DNA of 64,000 nt from Bicyclus anynana (taxonomy: Eukaryota; Arthropoda; Insecta; Lepidoptera; Nymphalidae), in NCBI RefSeq assembly GCF_947172395.1, contig NC_069110.1:5270001-5334000 (forward strand), in the 5' to 3' direction. Below the pieces are notes generated by a model. It did not search any database, was not told the DNA's origin, and saw only the letters and a list, made by a program, of their open reading frames with translations. Numbering within the stretch: position 1 is the stretch's first letter; each line of letters begins with the position of its first letter. The position numbers were made by a program, and so were the translations under genes. Shown one piece after another: positions 40,301 to 52,300 of the stretch.

Positions 40301-43300
40301 CTCAGTGATGAGATCGACGCCTTTACAGTTGAGCTATTGAGGCTTAAACATAACGTAACTTAACGCTAGCAATTTCTCCCGATGTTTGTTGACGACTCCG
40401 TATAAGATGACATCAAATATAAAAAGTATTTTTTAAGTAATGTACTTGTTACGTAACACGAGTCGGACCCAGGATCTCGATCTGAAGCCACATAGGCTAA
40501 CTACTGAACCTACGAGATAGTTCACGTATCTTGAAAATTACGCAATTTTTTTTTATTCTTTACAAGTTAGCTACAATCTTACCTGATGCAATATAAGATG
40601 GAGCGGGCTTACTTGTTAGGAGGAGGGTGAAATCCACACCCCTTTCGGTTTCTACACGACATCGTACCGGAACGCTTAATCGCTTGGCGGTACGTTTTTG
40701 CGAGTAGGGTGGTAACTAACGACGGCCGAAGCCTCCCACCAGCCAGACCTGGAGCAATTAAGAAAACCACAATCGGCCCTGCTGGAGATCGAAACCAAGA
40801 CCTCCGTCTTGTATATTCATCGCGCCACGGAGGCCGTAATTTTTTTTTTTTTGTAAATGTAAAGATTATTATCAAGGGAATTAATTCGCAGGATCCGCAA
40901 GCGGTGCTGCAGCAGGCGCCGATCCCAACTGCAACGGCGGCCGCACCAGTTGCTCGGGTGAGTCAGCACTTTCCTCACTGTCATTCTCACTGTCTTTACA
41001 TCTCCTCTTGTTTTCAATTTTCACTTCATGCAAATCAGTTACTTTCAAATAACAAATTGTACTCTTGTGACTAACCTTCAAGGGGTGCATAATTCGTAGG
41101 GCTTTCCAACACTTTGGGTGACATGTTGGTAACATTTTCAGAACTCGTTGGCATTGGATGCGCTGGAAACTAACGGCGGTCCCGCCGATATCGCCGAAAT
41201 AGAACAAATAGTCAAGGAAAAAATGGTTCGATTCATGTAAAAGCATGTAGTGTGCATGGATTTCGTTGAGAGCTTGCCGTCTGTCACAACTCGTTTGCTT
41301 TGAAAGTAGCAGTATATTATGTGCGCGTGTGATTTACCTTTTCATTGTGTAATGTATAGTGTATACGGATCAGTTTTGTACCGAGTAAAATAGGAAATTA
41401 AACGTAAACGTCTGGACAGATGTAGTCAATCTATTCCAGGAAGTCTGTTTTGCTTTGAATGTATTAGAAATATAACAAACCAAGCGCATGTGTGTGAACA
41501 AACTGAAGGGTTCCTCGGTTCGAACCCCGGCTGGGCTGATTGAGGTTTCCTTAATTGGTTCAGGTCTGGCTTGTTGCCACCCTACCGGCAAAATGTACCG
41601 CGAAGCGATTTAGCGTTCCGGTACGATGTCGTGTAGAAACCAACGTGTGTGTGGATTTTCATCCTCCTCCTAACAAGTTAGCCCGCTTCTTTCTTAGATT
41701 GAATCATTACTTACCATCAGGTGAGATTGTAATCAAGGGCTAACTAACATCTAAAGAAAAAAAAAACTGTTAACTATCATACGCTTGTCTGCACACCTTA
41801 CCACTATATCTAAAGCCAAACAAACTTCCAATAATTGAAAACTATGCCGTGCGCCGACGGTGTGCATATACATATAGTTCAGATTACGTACGTTGTAGAT
41901 GTAGAGTTGCAAACTCGAGAAGCGATAAATGTTTATTTTAGTGTTCAATCCGTAATAATAAAAACTTTGCCTAATTTGTTAGTAAAGTTGATCCCTGTGG
42001 AGACTTATTTTGTCACAATGATAAATGAAACAAAATTCTCATAAGTTAAAGTAACTTTTAGATTTTTCATTGACTTGGTCATTAAATATTGAAAAATAAC
42101 ATTTAGTAAATAATTAATTAGGTACATTCTTACCTGTACATTTTCTGAAATCCACTTTGGAACTTTCTTCTTTTACTTTAAACATAAATAGTATTTTATT
42201 AAAGGAATTATATAAAATGTCATAAGGTTGCCATTGACGATCTATTAGTCATTCTCACGTTTCTGAAACGCAAACGGCAGTACCCACGCGGCATACTATA
42301 CAAGTCATATTCGCAGTGACCAACACACAATCAATTATAGTCGTCGGTGCTACAGAAACGTGAGAATAATTGATCGTTAGTGGCTAGTGTTAGTACAAGG
42401 TACGTCATACGTTGACAAACCACAAAGCTATATATTGGTGCTAGACAATATTGTCTTATCAAGCTACGTGATGTCAAGATGCAATTTATCGCTCCGATTT
42501 GGTGCGGTTTACCTGCACGGGTAGCAATTGGGTCGATCACCAGAGATTATTAACGGTGTGCTTAATCATGCGCGCCAGTGACGCTTCAGTAGTTTCTAGG
42601 AGCTGGTATCTAGAATAGTATTGCCGCAGCTTGCTTTCGGAACATTTGCTTTATTTTTTTTTTAATAAATTCCAAGGTAGCTGTGATATCATCATTAACA
42701 ACCCATATTGGGCTCACTGTTGATCACGAGTCTCCTCTCATAAATGAGAGGGGTTACGCCTTGGTCCATCACGCTGGTCAAATGCGGATTGGCAAAAGTC
42801 ACACGCGTAGAGAATTAAGAAAATTCTCAGGTTTGCAGATTACCCTACGATGTATATCCTTCATTGAAACGTGATATTTAATTTCTTAAATTGCACATAA
42901 CTGAATAATTGGAGGTGCATACCCCGCACCGGATTCGAACCTACGCCCTCCGAACCGAAGATAGAAGTCATATCCACTAGGCTATCATGTCTCTTGACTG
43001 CGATATCACCTGATGTAGTGACGATGCAGTCTAAGATGAAAGCGGGCTATGGTCTGGCATGTTCGTTGATAACACTCCAATGACATGCGGGCGACAGGGG
43101 GAAAGACTGCGCGGGTGTGTAATCGTACGTGCGGGGAAGTGAAGTGCATCAGTCGTAGGTTTTTCATTCATCGCTACACGCCCCCCGGCCCGCGCGAAAC
43201 ATCGGGAGTGTAACAAACGAAGTTGCCAAGCTATAACTTGGAAGATTGTACAAGTTTATTTTACCCACACCTCTGACGGTTTCGAAGCGGAATCGTACCG

Positions 43301-46300
43301 AAACGCTAAACCGTTTGGCGGTACGCCTTTGCTTAAGAAGATTAACGTAATTGGAATAGTTTATTGCTTTATTTGATGCAACGCAAACCCCGTCCGTGTT
43401 TTGAAACGCTGATACTCTTACCTCGAGCGAACAAAGCAAAACAATAACGTGAACATTTTAATTCACATAATAGTGGTGAAGCGAAACAATATTGGATTTC
43501 CACCAGCGTTTTCTCGCTCCTTTATGAAATATTACCCATTTTTCAACATTGCAGGGTCTTAAGGATAATTGCTTCTTCATGTTTCCGGAGTCATAGAGAA
43601 AAGACGTCCGTAGGAAAAATTTTCATTTTATTGGCTCCGACTCTTTGACTTTCACATGGCAACTACATAGACATTGCCTGCCTAACGAGTAGGGACTTTT
43701 CTCTTAGAAGAGGAGCTTGTTGATTCAAAAAGTAAAATACACATATTTTACTATTGACCACTACTAGTAAATGTAATATTGTGTTTGAAGATGGCCGAAT
43801 AATGGATAATGGAAACTCTTAACAGATAGTAGAAAATTGGAATTATAAACGAAATATGTATATCGCGAGTTGCTTGCTTTAAACATTTCAGGCATAACTA
43901 TTATTTGTTTACCATTATATTCACTATTATTAACTAGCGGACGCCCGCGACTTCGTCCGCGTGAAATTAGTTTTTCACATATCTCTCGCGAACCATGGAT
44001 TTTCCGGGGTAGCCTATGTGTTGATGTTGTCAGAGTAATGTCTATTTTCAGAGTAAGTAAAATCTATTTTCATTCCAAATTTCAGCCAAATCGGTTCTGT
44101 AGTTGCGACGTTAAAGAGTAACAAACATCCATATAGACATATTACGATGTTTGTTTGGCTTTTGGTTTGAAGTTTTTTAGGCACCTACCTGCTCATAATA
44201 TATATGTCTTTAATATACTAAATTTTATTTAAACAATTTTTATCCAATAGGTACATACGAGTAAAAGTAGTTTCTAATTCGAATCTTTGACTAAGAGAAG
44301 CGTAAGCATGTAGTTACATTCGTTAGTTGTACTTATAAAGAAATATCTTTCAATAGCAGTAATTTAGCAATCCAGCTTGCTTTTACTTCTGCTTTGTTGG
44401 TAGTTCGTGTTTTTATGTGTGTGTTTGTGTCTAAGTGAGTGCGTGTGTGTGTATTATGTTGACGTGACTATGCGTTTGGGTTTTGTGTCTTATGCTCCTT
44501 ATGGTATTTTATGCATGTCTATAAGATGCTTTTGTAGTTTAGTGTTTTCTTTTCAGCTTGAATATACGATAAATTAGATTTTTTTTTAGTTAATTATTTC
44601 GAGAATAAATAACATGAAAATGCGTCTGACAACGTTTCCTAGTAGTCGCTTTGTAAATTATAACTTATGTAAATTACAAAGTGGAGGAGCGGAAGTAATA
44701 TTAAAAATGAAAGCAATAAAGAAGTATTTCTAGGAATTCAGTGAGAAAAGAGCCTTGGTAATATTAACAAGTTCTTTTGAACATATTATTACAATATTAA
44801 CGATTTCTTTATAAGGAATTCTTCAAAGAGATTATTGAGAAACCTCACAAGATAAAATGAGTTTTCTAAGCTTACTGGTCTATATGCTCGTAGTATCTCT
44901 CTGCTTATTATAGTTTGGGAGCTGCTTATTATTCTAAGTCTTATTTTATGCGCAACCAGACTCTTGCTAACCTGAAAATTATGGTATATACTGACACAAA
45001 AGCACGAGAAAAAGATGATATAACTCAGCACCATGACTTTACCCACGTAGATCCTGTTATCGAGGGAGTATCAGGATGAAAATTATTCTAAAGAGTATTC
45101 TAGACAAACAGACAGTAAGACAGAATATCTATCTCTTTGATTAAGTACATCAATATCCGTTTAGCCGTTCTGGAGTTGTAAATGATGTAATTTACCGACT
45201 TTGGTTAATACATCCGTGTATAGATAACATAAAATTAAAGTTGTACAGAATTGTAAAAAATATTTAAATACAATTTTCGTCTCTAAAGTTGTGTGATTTT
45301 GTCTATACGTACGAATAAAAGCGTTAGCTTTTAGCGATCTCTGTTCTGTGCGTATGATCATCAATATGATCATTATTGAATAATGTTCGCCGATTTCTTG
45401 CAACTAAGCGCATTTATTTAGGTACGACAACATAACGCAGTAAGCGTTGGTAGATTAACCATTGAAGCGTAAATGCTCAAACCTTCCGGAAAGATTTTGA
45501 GTGCGCAGAAATCATGTACTTTATAAATTTCAATGAAGAGAGCATGTGGCTAAAAATTAGCAATGAAAGGCGTTGCTAAATTTTACGGAACAAGAAGATG
45601 ACCAACCTGATATAACACTCCTATAACAGAACAATACTTCCCGGTAAGCAACACGTTTTGTCTGCTGTGTATAGAGAATAAATCTCTCGTGCTTTTGTGT
45701 TAAAAATATAAACGCGTTAATTGCGTTTCTTCAGCGATTTACCTATATTTATATGGCATTTTTAGATTGTTTCAACAGCAGGGGTAAAACTTGTGTTCCT
45801 CAGCTAACTTGTTTTGGCACAGCGTGAATTGATAGTAGAAAATATTCTCATAAGTAAAACAGTTTAAATATACTCAATAAAACAGTTTAAAAGTTTTATA
45901 TTATAGTAAATATTAGGTAGTACGTTCTTGCTTGTATATTTTCATAAAATATAATACTCGCGAACCCGGTCAAGCTTTGCTTTGACTTGCACACTTTGAT
46001 GTGCACTTCTTCCCTATCCCTACTCTAACACTACCCTACTCTACCCTACCCCTTGATTCTTAAACTTTGTATGGGAAATAGAAAAGGGTTGTTTTATTCT
46101 AATTTCTCTCACCTTTTAAACCTTTTCTATACCTCCACGAATATTTTAAGACCAAGATAAGATAAATCTGTTAGCCGTTCTCTAGTTTTAGCGAGACTAA
46201 CGAACAGCAATTCATTTTTATGTTCATGTAATATATAGGAGCAACACGGTGGAGGCGCGGTAGGTGCGGCGCGTGGCGCCGACGGTGCTGACGCTGAGGA

Positions 46301-49300
46301 GGAAGAGGCCGCCGCAGTCGCCGACGGTGTGGAGGCCACTCTGAAGAAGCGGGAGTACGTTCTGAGGGAACTGTACGAGACGGAGGAGGTTTACGTTTCG
46401 GACCTCCGCCTTGTCTGCGAGGGCTACATGAAATACATGATGGTATGATAATTTTTTTACGTAACTCTATGTGTCATTATATATACAGGATGTTGCGGAG
46501 TATTCCCCATAACTTCAAAGTATTAACGAGACCATTTATAGGAACCCTAAGGAAGTTATCACAGAACACATCTGCTTCTAGTTATGTTACTGATCGCGGA
46601 TAAACCCAAAAGAGAAAAAAAAAACTTATAGGAACCCAACTGTAATGTAAATGAAAAATATGATAGCGGTCATTAAAGAAACATTATCAACCAATCAGCA
46701 GCGTGGTGGATATACGTTTCATATCCTATGAGAAGAGAGGCCTGTGTGGATCACTTAAATAGGCTGATAACGTTGGTCTATTTCATTATGTTACCACATT
46801 CTATAGTGACATTCTTGCATATAAAAAGTTTGCTCTTTACTCTTGAGGGGCTCCTTTCGAGTATGTACTATGTACTCGTATGTATGTATGAGGTATTCGA
46901 TACGCTCTACATTTTACTCGACAGAAGAAATAGTTATGTTTTTCAAACGTGCGGGTTTCATCACACGAAGTTTTAAAAAGTGAGAATGACGTAAGTTTCG
47001 TTATTTTCCGTATTTCCCATTACTGTTTACGAAGTATTTTTTTCTGGATAAATACGGGGAGTTTTTTAATATACATAGAGATAAATAAACAAACTAGATT
47101 GAAATGTACTATGTATTTAAATTAACTAAAAGCTAGTAAAATTAACTGAAAGCTGGCTTTTGATTTGAGTGCAGTTAAATTGGAAACGGTAGTGTGTTAT
47201 CTAAATGGAAACACCAGGCAAACATTGTCTGTACTGTTTCATTTTGATTGATGTTTTAGAACTCTATGAATACGGTGTGGAAACAAGTAATTGGATGTTA
47301 TATGTTAACTGCCTAGTAATACCATTACCAGTAGGTTGGGCTATGGGTAAATATTAGGTTTTTTTTTTTTTTTTTTCAAAATATTCTGATTAGATATCAG
47401 CCCTGAGCTAAGAAGTCGGTGGTGTTGAATACCCGAGCGTCCCGCAGCATATAAAACTGTAGATCTCAGTCATCATTGACATCTGAAAGTGATCGTTCTA
47501 TAGTTGAGTATTATCAATCTGACGGACTTACAACTCAATGATCCTGGGTTCAATCCCCGGCTAGGCCGAAGGAATTGGTCCAGATCAGGCTGGTAGGAGG
47601 CTTCGTGGCTAGTTACCACCCTACCGGCAAAGACATACTTAGCGATTTAATGTTCCGGTACGATGTCGTCTTAAAAGCGAAAGGGGTGTGGATTTTCATT
47701 CTACTCCTAAGAAGTTGGCTTCCATTAGATCGCATCATCACTTACCATCAGTTGAGATTGTAGTTAAGGGCTAACTTGTAAAGAATAAAAAAAAATCTAA
47801 ACTCACTAACCCGGGCAGCGTCAAGCTCTCACTACCCTTCTCCTTGTCATAGGTCAGAGCCCATCAACAAACATTATGATGTTTATTAATTTACTAGATG
47901 TTTGTAATAACCTGCGTGACTCATGTTCAGGAACCCAACTCTGAGCCACCAGTCCCTGAGGCTCTCCGAGATCGTCGTCTGCGGATGATCTTTGGCAACA
48001 TCGAAGCCATCTACGAGTGGCATCGCGAGTAAGTATATAAAGTTACTTGATTCAAATAAAACTGTATGCGTTTTTTTATTTTCTCTTACAAATTTGTAAA
48101 CAAACCTCAAAAGTATTTGTAAAACATATCATTTTGAAGATAAACTTTCTTTGACATCGTATGACTGAATTAAAGAGATTTTAATTTAGCGCAAACACGG
48201 CGTACTCAAAGACAATTTTTGAGATGTTTTCATATGAGATTGCACTCGAAAGACGCGACACTTTTCGTTTGAATATGATGTTGTTTTAGGGTTAATTAAA
48301 GAACACATAGTGCAAAGAAAAATCATTAAGAAAATGCAATGTAAAACGTGTTCATATTTGCGTAAATTATTTTAACATATAAGTATTTTATATTGTATAT
48401 ATTTTTTTTTGTTTATAGTTATTGCACAGCGAAATACGTACTTGCTATGCGATCTTGCATATTGTTGTACGCTAGTTTGATGAATGAATATTGTTTGCTA
48501 GCGATTTGTCCATAACAAAAAAATAAAACATACCGGTCAACTTGAGACCCACCTCCTTTGAAGTCGGTTAAAAATGGCGTACGATGTACGATGAGTGATC
48601 GTTTTGTGCAGCAAATTCGTTCGCGAGTTGGAGGGATGTATCGAAGCGCCGGAGAAGCTCGGCCCGCTGTTCCGCGGCTTCCTCGAGAGGAAGATCAACA
48701 TGTACGAGATCTACTGCCGCAACAAGCCCGTGTCCGAGTACATCGTGTCCGAACACGAGAACTACTTTCACGAGTTGCGTCACAAGCTCGGACACAAGTT
48801 GCAGGTAATTTATATTAATTTCAGTGAGGTTTTATTCTCCTCCCTTTTAAAGTTTAAAGAGATGTCCCACTCTCCATATCATGGTTGCCCCAGACAAAAA
48901 AGTGTGTGTCAGCATAGGTGTATGTCGCCCCTTAGAATACGTGATGTATGTCTCTAAAACACTACGCCTGAAAAGTGAAAGGTGCGCGACCGAGGAGCAG
49001 CAGGCCGTGGCGTTCGCGCCCGCCAACTGCGTGCACATGCGTGCGTAGAATAGGTTGCCCACAAAAATTCATCGAATTTTACTGCCCATTTTTTTTCATA
49101 CTGGGTTCTATATATAAAAAATGTATTCTTAAGGAGTAAACTCCATTAAACTCCAAAAAAGTTAATGTGTCATAATGAAACTCTTACCATTGGGTTGATT
49201 GCAATGCCCTGATTAATTATTGCGTATTGAGTGTCATCTCACATAATACCTATGTCTTCTACATAAAAAAATAAAAAAAATTAAAATTATTTTAAAACCC

Positions 49301-52300
49301 CGCTATTTTCGAGATTTCTGTTTATATCTATCAACAAAGAAACTTAAAGGTAATTTAAGCACATTTTTGGGTCTCTTGGTTATTTTGTTATTTCACCTGG
49401 GGCAATTTTGGGATATCTCATGTACTAAATATTTTTATTTATCTTATAAATAATATTATAAAGCCGAAGAGTTTGTTTGTTTAAACACACTAATCTCAGA
49501 AACTACAGGTCCGATTTGAAAAAGTCAAATTCAAATTCACACTTTTTTGACGTGTACGTGACATACCTAAATCGATGAACGCGTTCGGCTTGTGACTCGT
49601 CTATCTCGATTCCACTCCATCGAATTATTTCAATATTTTCTTATGACGATATTACGTAAATTATGGTCCGTAATCCAACTTTACAGATAACCTTTTTTTT
49701 TTATTTTAGTTCTTTTATAGAAATAGTTGACGGATGCAAATAGTCAATCTGTTGCTAAAATGTAAACCAGCACTAAAATGCAATACTGGGAACGGCATTC
49801 AAAGAACGCGTCCAACTATGTGCTCAGTTCGTCAACCTAAGATATTTATAGGTGTTAAGCCTGTAAATATCAAAGTACCTGTAATACCTGTAGTATAGTA
49901 AAGTACCTGTGATTTGACCGAAAACCCATACCCTTCTAGCCCAAAACCCAGTTATCTTGGCTGCTTATCCCCAGAAGAGCTCTGTTACAAACTCACTCAG
50001 AGGCACTCTTTTGTATGAGTGCCTCTTCTAATAAAGCTTTCCTGTGGTTATGGCATTTTGAACCTTATAGGCTGTATCTCTAAATATTAATCAAATCGTG
50101 ACTGGTACACCCCCGTGCCTCGTAGAGCATGTAAAGCCGTCGGTCCTGTGCCTGTTCTCTCAACGGTCGTGTCGGTCTGCCATCCAATTGACAATGGCAG
50201 TGAGGGAATAGAGAGTGCACCTATTCTTCTTTTTCTTTTCTTTCACATGGTTAATCTCAAAATGATAATTAAAATATGGTTTACAAAAAAAAACAACACT
50301 ATAAGAAAAACTCTCTTGATTAATTACTTCATTACAATAATTGTTTTTTCACCAATTTCAGCTCGGTGACCTGTTGATCAAGCCGATTCAGCGCATCCAG
50401 AAATACCACTTGCTCGTGAAGAAAGTGCTGACTTACTCCGAGAACGCCAACGCACCTGCGCACGTGCTCGCTGCCCTGCGTGACGCCGTGCAGTGCACTT
50501 CCACCATCCCAAAGAACGCTAACAACATGATGGAAGTCGGCCGCCTGAAAGGCTTCACGGTAAGATTTATGAACTGATATAGCCTCAATAAACCTAAGTG
50601 TTGACAATATTTAAAAAAAAATTAACTAAATGTTGTCAACATTATTGAAAAATTAAATTGTATTTTAAAAATATTTGCGTTTGCTCTTGCGAAACTTTTA
50701 TTTATTTATTTATTATTAAACATGCAATACTGGCACGGCATTGTCATACTATGTTTAGGGATGTTAAGCGAAACATTTATTTTTTTTTCTATCTAAATTG
50801 TCTCTGAAATTGTATGGCGAATTATTACCGGGCCCGGTGTGATATTAATCTCACTCACAGCGTGTAACGTTAATACTGCGATGCGACGGTATATTATGTA
50901 AATTAGAAGTTCAACCTGCAACTGCCAGTCAAAGGCAGTCTGTTAATTAAACGTTCGTAGCGGCTAGTTCTCAACTTTCTTGAGTCATATTACAATTTGT
51001 AGTATTCGCTGCGGAACTGTTCTCTTCAACTCTATCTACATTTTAATTACTTTATGTAAAACTAATTATATCAACGCAGTGGATTATGTTTGCCAAGTGG
51101 CGGATATGAGAATCTGCATAGCGCACTTAATTGCACTTCATTTGCTACAACTTTTGACATTTCTCTATTATGTTATGATATGACATGACATGATTCTGAT
51201 CTAGCTCTAATTAAGAGTATGATTTCCTATTGTGTGTTATACTTTTTTTTTCTGATATTTATCAGGCACTAGTTAATTCCTTCTTAAATATATATCTTAG
51301 ATGACATGACATTGATCCAGCGCTGAACAAGAGCAATGATTTCTGACTGTTTGTGGTAATTATTACTATCGGACATTAATTAGTTCCCTCTTTTAGAAAG
51401 TCTTAGATGATATGATTGATTGACAATGATTTCTGACTGTTAGTCAAAGATTATTATTAGGCAGTACTTTGCCCCTCTTACAGAAATGTTTTAGATTACA
51501 TGACACTGATCCAGCGCTGATTAAGAGCTATGATTTCTGTTTGTTAATGATTATTATCTGGCACAAGTTTGTCCCCTCTTACAGAGATATCTTAGATGAC
51601 ATGATTGATCCAACGCTGATTGAAATCATTAATTTCTGGCTGTTTATAAACAATAAAATATTATTATAATCTAGCGTTTAGCTCTCTCAACATTACCACT
51701 TTATCTAAAGCCAAACAGAATATATTAAACGGAAAAAAGAGTACTTTCCAGAATAGATTGAGCTTCCATAAGATTAAATATTCACAGTACTCACAAAAGA
51801 AATCTATTAATACTATTTTGTTAAGTACAAGTTTTCCACTCATTGGGTGATGGACCTTTTGAGAATTGAATGATGTAATTTTAAATAGAATAATCAGTGA
51901 GTAAATTAAAGAACAATAGCATATTATGACGAATATAGCATTTGTTTTGATATATTAATTCACTTAATCAGAATCGCGAATTTAAACAAACTGTTAAGCA
52001 TCATCCAAGTTCGAAAAGAACAATGCAATGCTGTGTGAACCATTTCAAGCTATTTTTGACTGTATAATTATTAAACCTTAAACAATTCTTATACATTTGT
52101 AATTTTGCACGCGTTACTGAGTAGCTGTTCCTGAGAGAATAAACTCATAACTGTTAAACCATTTAGAGCTCACCTAAATATTATACGAAACTCATGATCT
52201 TGGCCAAAAAATAATTTAAAGCCAACAATTTACAAGTTTTAAATAATAAATATTATATTTACCTAATCCATTTTTATACAAAAAAAATCAGTACACTAGT

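Larger units (their letters stand above)
29703..40891 (+). other. trio: trio intron (11.2 kb) with LINE and SINE fragments
   Basis: Bounded by gtaacg and ttcgcag. It holds LINE 3' ends at about 29.8 and 30.1 kb, a SINE at 31.5 kb, the GC-rich block at 35.7-36.3 kb, tRNA-like SINEs at 38.75 and 40.2 kb and a SINE at 40.5 kb. The stretches 30400-31500, 32460-33540, 33640-34500, 34700-35680, 36400-36900 and 37010-38700 show nothing I can name. Confidence 0.7.
41226..46238 (+). other. trio: trio intron (5.0 kb), repeat-rich
   Basis: Follows the weak donor at 41226. Contains SINE copies at 41.5, 42.7 and 43.0-43.3 kb, a CGCGACTTCGTCCGCGTG repeat at 43.93 kb, a GT-rich microsatellite at 44412-44456 and a pyrimidine-rich repeat end at 45968-46065. 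The stretch 44500-45960 is AT-rich with no feature. Confidence 0.65.

Noticed and set aside
48595..48957. Independent 120-residue gene
   Set aside because: This is the trio exon at 48612-48804 read through both splice sites into intron.
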